From contig SNVD02008070.1 in NCBI GenBank assembly GCA_013180625.2, forward strand, positions 1 to 64,000: DNA of 64,000 nt, in the 5' to 3' direction. This document shows, in pieces, positions 1 through 10,535 of the stretch (within the stretch, counting starts at the first letter, position 1; each line of letters begins with the position of its first letter). The DNA comes from Boswellia sacra (Eukaryota; Streptophyta; Magnoliopsida; Sapindales; Burseraceae). The notes under the pieces were generated by a model. It saw only the letters and a program-made list of their open reading frames with translations. It had not been told where the DNA came from and ran no database searches. A program made the position numbers and the translations under genes.

Positions 1-407
1 TTGGGAGGCAACCCAGTGTTTTTGAAAAATAAAAAAAAAGAAGAAAAGAAAAATAAAATGAGGTAATAATGATCGATTTTTGTGTCTCGAGGAGATTCCT
101 TTCGTAGGCCATCAAATTGATCAGGTTTTATCTCTCTTTGCCATCTGTCTCATTTGTTTCTTTGTTTATTTTTGACTTTTGTTTGCTATTGTGTTTTTAT
201 TTCTTTTATGCGTCTTTATTTTATTTTGTTTTCTTTTCATTTCTTTTGTTTAATTTGATTTTTCCGTGCTTTGAGCTCATTTGTGCAACAGCTTGAGGAA
301 ACATCTAAACAGAAGCTGAAGCCATTGCCCGAAGGTTTGAAACGTGCACATCTTGGAGAAGAACAGACTCAATCGCATTATCAGTAATATCTCTCCTTTT
401 CTTCTCT

Positions 408-992
408 TCAATAGATGTTGATATCTTTCTGTCGAACCTTCGTAAATATTTTTCTTCACTTCCTCAAAATGCTGTGTTCAAAATTTATAAAGTACGGATG
501 ACTAGACTTTGGGCGTTGATACTCTTAAATGTGCCTGCGAATATCCGATGGCTTATTGAAGCCAAGGTGAGATTGTCAGGTGAGCCTGACATTAATCTCG
601 CAAAATACATGCCTGGTCCAGGAAAGAGCTACTACGCCAAGAGGCGAAGAGCGAAGAGGTTACAAGTATGTTATAAATGTGCTAGATGGAATTGTAACTA
701 GACTTGTCGTTCATTAGGATTTGTGTCCAGGAATAGAGAAGATAAACTCTCATTTATTAAGAATGGTCTGAGTAATGAGTCGTTGGATAATATATTATTA
801 ACTCTTGAGTCACATTCTTGTGGACTTGTTCAGCGTGAATTGCTTAATCTATGGACACAATTTCGTGATAAATTGCAGTGTTATAGTCTAGGGAATCTGA
901 CTAAAAACGACCCTGTTTGCCAGTTTATAAGAAAACTGATGGGAAGCAAATCCCCGACTCATAGAAGGCGTTTCAGCCGTTACTGGACGTAA
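408..992 (+). pseudogene. Unrecognised protein-like reading frame with one in-frame stop
   Basis: One frame stays protein-like from about 408 to a TAA at 990-992, broken only by TAG at 699-701. The first part is basic and contains PGPGKSYYAKRRR and then a cysteine cluster CYKCARWNCN immediately before the stop. After the stop it continues with a leucine-rich, helical-looking stretch (LLTLESHSCGLVQRELLNL). I do not recognise the family. The paired cysteines could be a zinc-binding knuckle, which is inference only. A different frame at about 290-387 contains KLKPLPEGLK, reminiscent of the linker before gypsy reverse transcriptase, so part of this may be rearranged retrotransposon sequence. It lies in the post-pol region of the retroelement and may be captured host DNA. 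Confidence 0.3.
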
Positions 993-1240
993 AACCAGAG
1001 GAAGATGTGAGCCACAATCACAACTACTTGTATATTTGAATTTGTGTTGTTGTTGTCGAATTTTTTTTCTTGTTTCGTTTGATCTGATTATCAATGTTGT
1101 TTTTGTGTTGTTGTTGTTTGTTGTTTTGTTGATGGGGGTGTGTTTTGTGTGGGTTAGGTTGGGTTGATATTGTACCAAAGGTTGTTCTGGGTCGGTTTTT
1201 TGCAACAAAACCCTATGACTACCCTATGCCATAAGTACAC

Positions 1241-1490
1241 GTGGGAGACAAGTGTGGAGGTTTTGTCAACCTCCACCGAAAGTGTATCTCTATTTTTTAT
1301 GCTTCTCGTGGGAGACAAGTGTGGGGGTTTTGTCAACCCCCGCCGAAAGTGTATCTCCATTTTCCATGCTTCACGTGGGAGACAAGTGTGTAGGTTTTGT
1401 CAAACCTCGCCGAAAGCATATCTCATTTTTTTCAAATCTTGGGGCGATAAATCTGCATCGAGCAACCCCCACCGAAATTATGTCCCCATG
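1241..1490 (+). repeat. Tandem repeat of a 66-69 bp unit, three full copies and a decayed fourth, each with a hairpin
   Basis: Units start at GTGGGAGACAAGTGTG, at about 1241, 1308 and 1375, and a degenerate fourth follows at about 1441. Each unit carries an inverted repeat around a TTGTC loop: arms GTGGAGGTT / AACCTCCAC at 1254-1276, and GTGGGGGTT / AACCCCCGC at 1321-1343. The third copy at about 1392-1407 folds as AGGTTT / AAACCT. After each hairpin comes CGAAAG(T/C)(G/A)TATCTC. Confidence 0.75.
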
Positions 1491-1630
1491 TGTCAATTTT
1501 GAGAGTTTTACCTGTGTATATATCCATTCTCCATATTTTCAAATGTCATTATTATAACCTGTCTTACACGTGAAAAGCATATTACCTAACGTGCATCATT
1601 GTCTTACACAAGGTTAGAGCACTTGTAGAA

Positions 1631-2297
1631 ATGGAGAAAACACCAATTTGGCGACTCCAAAATATATGCGTATTTTGTGGATCGCAATTTGGTAAAGATG
1701 GAGAGTTTACAACAGCAACTCTTGACCACAGCAGCTCTTGATCTTGGTAGGACATTAGCTGCGAGGGGTATTCATTTGATTTATGGAGGGGGTAGTCTTG
1801 GGTTATTGTGGTGTGTGTCGACAGCTGCATCCTTGGGAGGAAGTAAAGTTCTCGGCATTATCCCTAAACCATTAGCTGTGCGAGATATCATAGGCAACAC
1901 CATGGGGGAAGAGTTACAGGTCTCTAGCATGCATGAGCGTATTGCACATATGGTCATTAAATGTGATGCATTTATAGCTTTGCTCGGTGGTTATGGTACA
2001 TTAGAGGAGATATTTCAAATCACCTCTTGGGCACAACTAAACATCCATCGGAAACCCATTGGTTTGTTAAATGTCAATAATTCTTTTGATGGCTTGTTGT
2101 CTTTTCTTAATCAAGCAGTAGAAAAAAACTTAATCTCACAGTCGGCGAGACAAATCCTGGTTACAGCTTCAACTGCAGGGGAGTTAATTGACAAATTATA
2201 AGCATTCGTCTATTCGCCTGATCCAATAATAGCTCGGATAGATTGGTTTGCGGAAGGCAATAAAAGGCATAAACTGGATTTAACGCTAGGTCTGTAA
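1631..2297 (+). pseudogene. LOG-type cytokinin riboside 5'-monophosphate phosphoribohydrolase, intronless pseudogene
   Basis: LOG enzymes release active cytokinin bases from their riboside monophosphates. The ATG at 1631 opens MEKTPIWRLQNICVFCGS, the usual LOG start. A frameshift between about 1690 and 1725 moves the rest into another frame, which continues with a YGGGS-like phosphate loop (IYGGGSLGLLW), the MHER motif, LGGYGTLEE, ITSWAQLNIH and KPIGLLNV. A TAA at 2199-2201 stands in place of a sense codon in the usual DKLxAF context, and homology runs on to the TAA at 2295-2297. Two conserved positions are altered: the GLMG after the first loop is GLLW, and PGGYGT is LGGYGT. Plant LOG genes normally have several introns, and this copy has none, so it looks like a retrocopy. 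It lies inside the post-pol region of an LTR retrotransposon. Non-functional by frameshift and stop. Confidence 0.85.
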
Positions 2298-3550
2298 TCT
2301 TTATCTACTGGTTTGTTTCACTTTTGTTTGCTCTCTTTTTATTGTGTTTATTTGAGATTTTTCATGTTATTTCTTTTGAGCTTTTTCAGGTTATTTCTTT
2401 CGTCCCAGGTAATATTTTCTAATCTCGGTTTTTAGAGTGGTGGCTTAAAAAGTTCAAGTTCTCTTGAAACGCATTCTGGATCTCTTCAATCCATAATGGC
2501 TGAATAAGGAGGCTAACTTCTAAACTTTTTAGACCCATTCTAACTAACTTGTTTTTGTTTGCTGACTTGTTGAACTTTGTTATTTTATGAGTGAGTTTAG
2601 TTTTGCGTAATTTAGAGTTGTTATGTGTTTTTATCTTTATCAGTTTCGATTTAAAAAAAAAATTATGGAAAAACCTGAGAATGGCAGAATATGGGGTTTC
2701 CTTAACCCTTGAAACGCATTCTTCCTTAATAACTTTGTAGTTTGTTTATTTCATGTTGTTTGAAGTGTCTTGTTTCTTGTTTTGTTCTTCATAATAAAGG
2801 TATATAGGCTGGAAACCTTAAGTTTGCGGGCTACTGGTCCTAAGGATTGTTGAAATATACAATCTTGACTCAGGTGTAACAACGCCACGTACCTCTTTTC
2901 TGGCATTTTGTGGGTCGATGATAAGATAATGATTGAATTAAGAATAACTCTTGGAAAATGATAAATGATGCATGGATCTGTGTGCTTGAAATGTTTATTG
3001 GTTTTCGCTTTGCTTTTGATTCCTTGCGCAACATTGAGCACTGAGCTATTATCACTGAGTTATTTGTTCACTTAGAGAAAGTTTATGTAATTTAAATGTT
3101 TCTTCAGATTTCAATGAATTCTAGAACTTGTTTGATGGTCACTCGAGGCGAAATCCTAGACTGTGCAACATTGGGGAAATGATTTAGGCCATCTTTGGAC
3201 CGTTTGAGCCTTAATAGCCAACCTTGACTGAAATTGATCCCTAGTTACCCCTTTGAGCCTTTGTAAGCCTTTTTCTTTGTTAACTCACTAAAAGATTTCC
3301 TAACCTCAAATGAATTTGTTCCAAACAGTTTATCCCTTACCTATGAGCATATAGATCATTCACAATTAAATTCTGAGCTATGTTCTGGTTTTGGGAAGTT
3401 AGAGGAGGTTGGGATGTGTCATGAGCAATGCAAGTGAGTCCTATTGTGTTTGTAAAAAAGAAAAAAAAGAAGCCAATCTGTACTTATCGTCCACGTACTT
3501 ACACATTGAGGACAATGTGTTGTTTAAGTGTGGGGGAGGGGAAGTGTAAT

Positions 3551-3582
<32 letters not shown>

Positions 3583-4246
3583 ACAAAAGAAGAAGAATAA
3601 GAGATCTATACCCTTAAGTGTTCTTAAAAAGAATGAAACAACAAAGTGTGGGGGTGTAGTTTTCTTTTGTTTTCTGCAAAAAAAAAAAAGATTGAGTGTT
3701 CTAAATAAGTTTGGGGGAGTAACCTGGTGAATTGAAATAAAGTTGTGTTATAGGGTTGAGCTCTACATAGTCTTGAATGATTTATGTGTTTGTGGGTGAT
3801 TTGAGCCAAATTATTATCCTTTATCATACCTTCACCCAAGCCAAACGTTATAAGCTTAATAAAGCCCTACTTGATCCTTAGTGTTGTGCTTGTCTACATT
3901 AGTAGAGAGTGACTTGAAAAGCAAGCCTATAGAGTTTATTTTTACGCACATCTTCACTATTAAATATGATTCATTTTTATGCATAAACTCATCCGGGTTA
4001 CAAATTATTAGGTGAGAATGGCTCTACACACACACACACTGGAAGAATTGAAGTAGAGCGAAACTAATCTTTGTAATGAGATTCTTGATCAAGTGCATTA
4101 TTTTGATGTTTTCCTTGGGTTAAAATTAAGTACAATCTTTGAGGCCTATTTGCAAGTTAAAACATGTGTGTTTTAATTTTTTCTTTGATTCTGTTTAGAT
4201 TTAGTTTTGTTTTCATATCATTGTAGTTGCTCGAGGACTAGCAAAG
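2298..4246 (+). other. Non-coding retroelement region with polypurine-tract-like blocks
   Basis: No coding region is convincing here. Purine-rich runs and A-tracts are frequent (2652-2661, 3456-3475, 3550-3600, 3678-3690). The block ending at about 3542, TTTAAGTGTGGGGGAGGGG, follows TTGAGGACAATGTG, a combination typical of the 3' region of plant gypsy elements. Similar GTGTGGGGGTGT (about 3645) and AGTTTGGGGGAGT (about 3707) blocks follow. Confidence 0.5.
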
Positions 4247-4264
4247 TTTAAGTGTAGGGGAATT
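4247..4264 (+). promoter_or_regulatory. Polypurine tract of the LTR retrotransposon
   Basis: The purine-rich AAGTGTAGGGGAATT lies directly before the TGATAGG that opens the LTR. It is preceded by CTCGAGGACTAGCAAAG, a conserved context in plant gypsy elements. It would prime plus-strand DNA synthesis. Confidence 0.55.
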
Positions 4265-5677
4265 TGATAGGTATCTATTTATGTATTACTGTCATATCAA
4301 TTTGTCATGTTTCTTTGCTATATTCCTTGGTATTTTTATGTTTTTGTGTGGTTTTGATGTTTATAGGAGTTTTGGAGCAACTTGCATAAAAATGAAGTAA
4401 AACCTTCATTTTCACCTCTGCTAATCAACCAATTTTTCGAAGTTGATTGTATCGATATACAATTAACTGGATAACATGCTATATACCATTGAAAAGCTCT
4501 CGAAGTCTATTTTCTGGAGAAATTTACGGTTCATGAATTTATGTAGTGTACCAAAAGTTCTGATAAAAATGGTGTGAGAAGTGTATATTTGTAATTCCAC
4601 ATATCACTGTAGCATGTTATTAAATACGGGGACATTGTAGCAAGTTACTGTAGCAGAGTATATAAACATATTTTAGGGTTTTATTTTCATAACTTGAAGA
4701 AGGGGAAACGACTTGGAGGCTACAACTCTGGAATTCTCTCATCTTTTGGAGTTCTTGAAGGAGAAAAAAAAGCTTGAAAAGAGGAAGAACTATAATTTAA
4801 AGAGATTTACATCAGAATTGCTCAGTTTTTCCTTTCCCTTTCATTTTCTGGAAAATTTGTATGTTGTATTGTATTTATCACGTTTTTGAACATGTGTAAC
4901 TGAATCTGAATTGGTTGAAGGTGATTTCAAAGCCCTTGATATAGTTTTTGTGAGTTGATTGTGTAAGAAGTTGTTATCCAATTCTCTAATTGAAGTTGCT
5001 TGTATTTTCCCATATCTAATGCTTATGATTGCTTGCTGATTGTATTTGGGGTGGCCAACTGAATATAATCTGGTTGTTGTCTATTGCTAGATTAGAAATC
5101 TTGATCCGTAATTGTCTTGAATTTCCAATCATTAGTAGCAAAATTGTGATCAGAGATTGCAATTGGAAAATACGACCTAGGTTAAATAATCCGAACCTGT
5201 GTGATTATTGCTTAGATCAACTTGTCTTTCTTTTCGTAATGCTTCCATTGAATTAAATTCAGAGAGCTTATTCTAGGTTGTTTAATGGATAGAGATTAAA
5301 TAAAGAGCTTGTTTTATTTAACAACAAAGTAAGGAAAGATTGGGATAACAGAGCTTGTTGTTATCTACGGTTGATAACTTCAATGCTGTAATTGGATGAC
5401 AATTCTATGTTAATTCACAAATTCATATCTTGTGGTAGAGAAAGAACCCTTAACCAAGTGTCTCTCATTGATTTTTCACTCCATTTTACTTTGTGTTGTG
5501 TTATTGTGCATTTACATTAATATTTCATTTAATTAATCCATCAACAAAACCCCCTCATTTATTCTGTTGTTGCTTTTGAATAACAAATTCAATTAGAATC
5601 AATCCTCGTGGGAACGATATCTACTTATCACTTTATTACTTGTGCGACTAGTATAATTGCTAGTTTCGAACGCATCA
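4265..5677 (+). repeat. 3' LTR of the plus-strand Ty3/gypsy element (about 1.41 kb)
   Basis: It starts TGATAGGTATC and ends CGAACGCATCA, giving the expected TG...CA ends with a TGAT/ATCA terminal inverted repeat. A polypurine tract lies just before it. The right part contains CGTGGGAACGATATCTACTT, a phrase I know from U5 regions of plant gypsy LTRs. The other LTR is outside the window, so LTR divergence and the target-site duplication cannot be assessed. Confidence 0.65.
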
Positions 5678-5824
5678 TATATCCACAAAAGTCATCTTAT
5701 GAATAGGGCTTTCATCCTGCCAGAGTGCTTACGACCATGACACTGTATCAAAGCCTCTTACGAGATTTAAGATCACAAACAAGCCTTAGGCATGTTTGAA
5801 GAATGGAGTCGCCACCTAATTTTC
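5678..5824 (-). other. Primer-binding-site region of a minus-strand gypsy element
   Basis: On the minus strand, immediately after the LTR at 5825-7692, the sequence reads AAATTAGGTGGCGACTCC (GGCGACTCC is the complement of 5805-5813). GGTGGCGACTCC is a familiar start of the internal region in plant Tat/Ogre-like gypsy elements. Only about 150 bases of this interior remain before the plus-strand LTR at 5677. Confidence 0.4.
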
Positions 5825-6439
5825 TGTTGAGAAAATGGATGATGGCAATCCGACCCCTTACTTCGGGACTTAAGCCACCCTCATCCCTTTAGAGATAAGT
5901 ACAGGAAGTTAGGTACAAGCCATCAGCCTGCCCGAACGTAAATCCAGTCTCCACTGGGCTAATTATGCGTACAAGGTTCGTTTGATCTTTATTAAATATA
6001 TGAGGTATATTCAACCAATAACAATGTAAATTCATAAATAGAAGGAGGTGAAGAGAATATAATTACTTTTTTCTTCAAACATGGGAAGTGAGGAGGATTA
6101 CATCAATTTATTCTTTAATAAATTAAAATAAATTTTATTTCTAGCACTTCAAATTTAGCATTCATTCATAGCATAAAATACAAATATTAAATCTAATCAA
6201 TTCGAGACTCGATAAATAGTGAATTCCTCACTATTATATATGAGTCTATTCATTACTTATCAAGCCTCTTCAAGCATACGTTCATCATATTAATTCATTC
6301 TAAGTGATGGTCCCTCAGCATCAATATGAGTTTACTACCATTTCATGGCATAATACAATTGTTCAATTATATCTTTAATCTTAGCAAATTCATAAATGCA
6401 TTCATAATAAATCAATAAAAAGTCTAAACAAAGTAATAA

Positions 6440-6730
6440 ACTAAAATCATGGCACTTCTACCTATAATTCTGCCTAGCATGGGAATTCTAGCCCGTTCAA
6501 GAAAATTTATCATGGCATTCTAAATATGACAATTCTAGCCTAGACATGATATTTATAGCCTAATTCAATCAATCATAGTAAATCATAGCATTCTAGCCTA
6601 ATCATGGCATTCCTAGCTCAAAGCAATCAAAGTAAGCATGATAAACCAACCAATCATAGCAAATTACGGCACTCTAGCCTAATCATGGCATTTTTAGCCT
6701 AAAGCAATCAAAGAAAGCATGATAATTCAA
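6440..6730. repeat. Degenerate short tandem repeats (CATGGCATTCTAGCC-like)
   Basis: Imperfect copies of an AATCATGGCATT(C/T)(C/T)TAGCCTA phrase recur about every 30-70 bases, mixed with AAGCAATCAAAG and ATCATAGCA phrases. They sit inside the minus-strand LTR and probably arose by slippage. Confidence 0.5.
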
Positions 6731-7194
6731 TCAATCAAGTCATTTCTTATCTAACTCCATGCTGTTTTCTAGCATGCTTCAAAACAATCATAAGTTTGAT
6801 TCCTAATCATGATTCTAATCATGTGCTCCTCCCGTGATTCTATGACATTTGCAAAGAAATAAACTCCTAATCATGTTTCTAGATAAAGAAGGCATAGTTG
6901 GACTTACCTTGACACGTTTTTCCATTTTGCAAAACAAACAAGGATTAAAACAATTCATAATAATCTTAAATATGCTTTTAAGCTTCAAAATAAATCCTAG
7001 ACATGCTTAATTTAATGCAGTAAAAATACATAAGAAAATAAGAGGGGGAAGAGAGTATTGCTATCAAGACGTACCTTTTTCGAGGCAATATAAACGTTGA
7101 AGAAAATATTAAACTAGAAAAAGACTTATTAAAAGCATCATACTAGAGGGAGAGAAGAGATTTCTGGATGCCTTGAGAAGTGAGCCAAGAGGTT

Positions 7195-7205
7195 ATTTAT
7201 ATAGG
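7195..7205 (-). promoter_or_regulatory. TATA box of the minus-strand LTR
   Basis: The minus strand reads CCTATATAAATAACC, followed by a pyrimidine-rich leader. Its position within the LTR fits the start of retrotransposon transcription. No transcript evidence is available from sequence alone. Confidence 0.45.
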
Positions 7206-7692
7206 AGAGGGTGTGAGTTGAAAAAGAAAGTAAAAAATAAAAAAGGAAGGATTTTATTAAAAAATTTGGGGGCTAGCCGATTGTGGGAAGACCATCAATT
7301 GGCGGTAAGACATTTGGCTGGTTGTTCTATAATTGCCAGCCAGTGGTGGCCCATTAAATCCCTTAATTTTGACACTTTTCAATGCAATCATTCGTTAACC
7401 TTCAACTATTTGATCATGCATAACTCTTTGAGCTTAACTTCGACTTGCAATCTATAAAATTATATGAAAACTAGACAACTATAGCCATAGCTTCGCAACG
7501 GTATACAACTCATTGTCAGATTCATTTGGGATTAATTTTTGTGATTTTTCAAAGTCATGCATCAGTTTTTAAAGCTTTTGGTTGGTTTCTTCTCGACTCT
7601 TTTCTTTTTGTTTCCAAGGCCACTTCGGTCATTTTCATTGCTCATCCCACATTCGTGTTTCAACATTGAGTCTTAAAAATCTAATGTCTACA

Positions 7693-7915
7693 CATCCTTA
7701 AATGATAACATTTCATGCCCTACAATTGTATCAATTAGAACATCCATATTTGGCAAAGGAAATTTGCCCTTAGGGCATTCTTTGTTGCGATCGTGAAAAT
7801 TAACACATATATGTATCTGACCATTCTTCTTCTTGACAGACACTATATTTGCTAGCCATGTTAGGTGAGCAGTTGGTTTAATGAATCCAGCTGCCATTAA
7901 CTTCTCCACTTTCAA
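7693..7915 (-). pseudogene. Ty3/gypsy reverse transcriptase, N-terminal fragment
   Basis: The minus-strand reading frame opens with KVEKLMAAGFIKPTAHLTWLA, then IVSVKKKNGQ, CVNFHDRNKECPKGKFPLP and MLSFKD. These are the fingers and palm start of a plant gypsy reverse transcriptase, the segment that comes before the YxDD active-site motif. The frame is cut exactly after FKD, where the TG of the LTR at 7692 begins, so the catalytic YxDD is absent. It belongs with the protease and gag remains at 8560-10160 on the same strand. Confidence 0.85.
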
Positions 7916-8559
7916 ATCAATCTGATCTTTTACTTATGTATGAAAGTTCATTCATAGTTGCTTGATTGGATTGAATCCCAATTGGATGTTTTAGAGAGTA
8001 TGTCTCTGTTTAGTCCAAGCATGTCTTTATATCCCTATCCAAATACATCTTTACCTTGTTTGCGGATTTCAACCAATTCTTTTCTTTCTGTATTAGTGAG
8101 ATGAGTGCCAATTGAGGCCTTTCATTGCCTGTCTGACTCCAAATTGAAATCGATTTCCTCTAAGTTTTTTGTCACAACATCTGTACCATCCTGCATACAT
8201 TTTGGTGTAGTATGTATCTTCTGCTCTACTTCTTTGTCATTTTCTGCTGGTACCTCATTCTGTGTTTCTATAATAGCACATAAGTTTGTTTCTCCAAGGC
8301 CTTCCCACATGCTGTGATTAGGCCCCACACACTATCATAATCAGTATACCAATTTCCCTCTTGGTAATGTAGTTCTAGTGTAATGAATTGGAACCTTTCT
8401 TTTCTCCTATTTCTTTCATTTTTCTTTTAATATTTGCCATAAATTAGTCTTTTCTTCTATTTTGGTAATGCTACTGGCTGAAATCTAGAAGTGGAATCAG
8501 TTTTTGTGGTAGCATAATAATCATAAAACTCTGTATTTGCTAGATGGCTTTCTATTTTG

Positions 8560-8965
8560 TCAAAAAGGGGTTTGATTTGCTAGAATCTGGATAGGTTTGA
8601 GCCCTATCATCCCTTTTCACATTGATGATAGATGGATACCACTAATTTGTGTCTAATCAACCAGGGTATTCCCAACAGTATTTGATAACTCACATCTTCA
8701 TCTTACACATTAAATTTGGTGTTAGCTCTTATTGGTCCTATAGAAATGTCTATTTGGATAGAACCAATGGGTTTTTTTTTTGGTATTCTTTCCAAATTCT
8801 GTTATCTTAATTACAGATCCTAATATTTTTCATTGGTCTATCCCTGCTGCCTCTAGAACTGACAAAGGAATAATATTGATAGAAGAGCCTGTATCTACTA
8901 ATGCACGCTTAATTATCACATTATTTATTTAAGCTTCCAGATAAAGAGGTCTATCATGATCTACA
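8560..8965 (-). pseudogene. Gypsy retroviral-type aspartic protease remnant
   Basis: The minus strand around 8881-8910 encodes ALVDTGSSINIIP, the DTG(S) active-site motif of retrotransposon aspartic proteases, followed by VLEAAGI. Further on is the flap and C-terminal region (about 8610-8700: LLGIPWLI, the usual ILG-like end). Stops break the frame: one lies just before the protease core and another in the second half. It sits between gag and RT in the expected gag-PR-RT order. Confidence 0.75.
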
Positions 8966-9480
8966 TACGAGGTTTCCACATCTTCATCAAAAAAGCTATG
9001 TTGGTTCTAGATTCTAATGCATAGCATTCTGGACCATATTCTATTGAGACTTTCATTAGGGCTTCTGTTGCAGCAATCCTAGCTTGAGGACCATAACCCA
9101 TTTGATCGAACAAAGACTTGAATTTTGGGTTATATGATTGAACTATAGGATCTGGATGTTACTATGGAACTTCTTTCTTTGTGTCATATATCTGTGGAAC
9201 GACTATAAAAAGTGCGCTTTTTTTTCATCTAGAATTATATGAGCTATAACAACCTTCTTTACCTCGTGAGCTGGTAGGGGATCTTCCTCAATGATCTGTC
9301 TTTATTCTGGAAGTTCAAGTGTGCCATCAACAATCTTCTTATGAACTAGTTTTGGCAGTAGTTGCATGTCCAGCGATAGAATTTACAGTATTTTGTCTAT
9401 TTTTTCCTCCTTTGTTGGTAATCATGGGACAAAGGGCAATCTGATTACATCGCCTTCAATCTGCCGATCTAGAAGACTGT

Positions 9481-10160
9481 CTAGCTCTCCATTGAAGAGG
9501 GAACTATAGGATAAGTTATGAATGCTCTACCTTTCTCCTTGGTATTGAACCTAGGCTTCCTTTCTGCAATGACTGCATGATTGAATTCTTCTCTTTTTTG
9601 GATAAGTTTGACTGATACAGCTGTTTTTCTGGCTGACTCCAAAAGCTTTGCAAATTGTATGATGTTGGCATTTTTCAGAAAACTTCTATATTCTGGGGTA
9701 ATGTTACCGATACAGGTTTCTACCAACTCGAACTCATCATGTTCTGTGGAACACTTTAGTGCCAGATCTTTGAACCTTTTAACAAAGTCCGCCAAAGTCT
9801 TGTAGTTTCTTGCTTAATGTTGTTGAGTTACACTATAGTCACTTTTCTTCATGCTGGAAATATTTTTTATAGAATTTTCTACCTAACTCATCCCAAGAAT
9901 GAATTGATCCATGAGTATGGGAAGTGTATCATGTATATGCTTTGTCTGTGAGTGACTTAAAAATTCTTTAACTCTCAATCTTTATCATTGGCGAATGATC
10001 CCAACATGTCCAAATAGCAAGCAATATGTTCTCTAGGGTTTTCTTTTCTCTTATCAAATAAAGGAAAATGTGGCATCTCATACCTTGGGGGGGTACAGTT
10101 TAAACATGATCTCTCTTGAGTAAGGTGGTTGAGGAACATACTTTGAATTTGAATCATTTT
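9481..10160 (-). pseudogene. Gypsy gag polyprotein remnant
   Basis: The minus strand at 9975-10157 encodes YEMPHFPLFDKRKENPREHI, the conserved start of the plant Retrotrans_gag domain. At 9481-9795 it encodes FVKRFKDLALKCS and then the helical remainder (FELVETCIGNITPEYRSFL). The two pieces are separated by stops and frameshifts. No zinc knuckle is intact. It forms the upstream end of the same broken element as the protease and RT. Confidence 0.8.
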
Positions 10161-10535
10161 TGCTCAACTCCTTATAGATTAATGCTAGGATATCTGTTTG
10201 AGTGAGATGCATATTTGAAGCTGTTGACTTCTTGTTTGTTAGCACACCAAGCTCATTTTCCTTTGCTCTGTCACCATTTTCTTTTGGTTACACATCCTCT
10301 TGAATATGTTTAATTGATTCTATGATGATTTCTTAAGTATCTTGCATATTTTGAATAGTTGACTTCAAACCTTCAATTCTTTCTTCCGACTCCTTAATTC
10401 ATCTAGAATTTTTCTGCCGTTCTGTTGAGTCTCCCATTCTTCTTCTACTTTCTAGAGTCTCTTTAGAATTGCTATTTCCTCTTCTTTGCTTTAGCATACG
10501 ATACATCTAGCTAACTCCCCAGTAGAGTCGCCTAT

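Larger units (their letters stand above)
1..5677 (+). mobile_element. 3' part of a plus-strand Ty3/gypsy LTR retrotransposon (truncated by window start)
   Basis: Base 4 starts GGGAGGCAACCCA, a motif I know from just downstream of the gag-pol reading frame in plant Tat/Athila-type Ty3/gypsy elements. From there to 4264 is a long region without gag-pol. It carries several polypurine-tract-like blocks (AAGTGTGGGGGAGGGG near 3527, AAGTTTGGGGGAG near 3707, AAGTGTAGGGGAATTT near 4250) and then an LTR that starts TGATAGG and ends GCATCA. That order (post-pol region, PPT, 3' LTR) fixes the plus orientation. The region between pol and LTR holds captured or decayed material: an unknown reading frame at 408-992, hairpin repeats at 1241-1490 and a LOG retrocopy at 1631-2297. 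The lineage assignment is from memory of the motifs, not from a domain, because pol lies outside the window. Confidence 0.6.
5825..7692 (-). repeat. Minus-strand LTR (about 1.87 kb) with its own TATA box
   Basis: On the minus strand this begins TGTAGACATTAG at 7692 and ends CTCAACA at 5825, then runs into a GGCGACTCC primer-binding-like site. A retrotransposon promoter (CCTATATAAATAACC) is visible on the minus strand at about 7195-7205, roughly 490 bases inside, as expected for U3. Its right edge abuts reverse-transcriptase codons, so it appears to interrupt the RT gene at 7693-7915. Confidence 0.5.
7693..10535 (-). mobile_element. Degenerate minus-strand Ty3/gypsy element (gag-PR-RT part)
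   Basis: Gag (9481-10160), protease (8560-8965) and the start of RT (7693-7915) appear in order on the minus strand. The minus strand just upstream of gag reads AGGCGACTCTACTGGGGAG (complement of about 10515-10533), a primer-binding-site-like start of the internal region. The second half of pol (rest of RT, RNase H, integrase) is missing. Many stops make it long dead. Confidence 0.75.

Noticed and set aside
2751..3055. Minus-strand frames of 61 and 96 codons
   Set aside because: No recognisable motif, overlapping frames, and located in retroelement non-coding DNA.
3428..3730. Lysine-rich open frame
   Set aside because: Product of A-rich tracts in the non-coding end of a retrotransposon.
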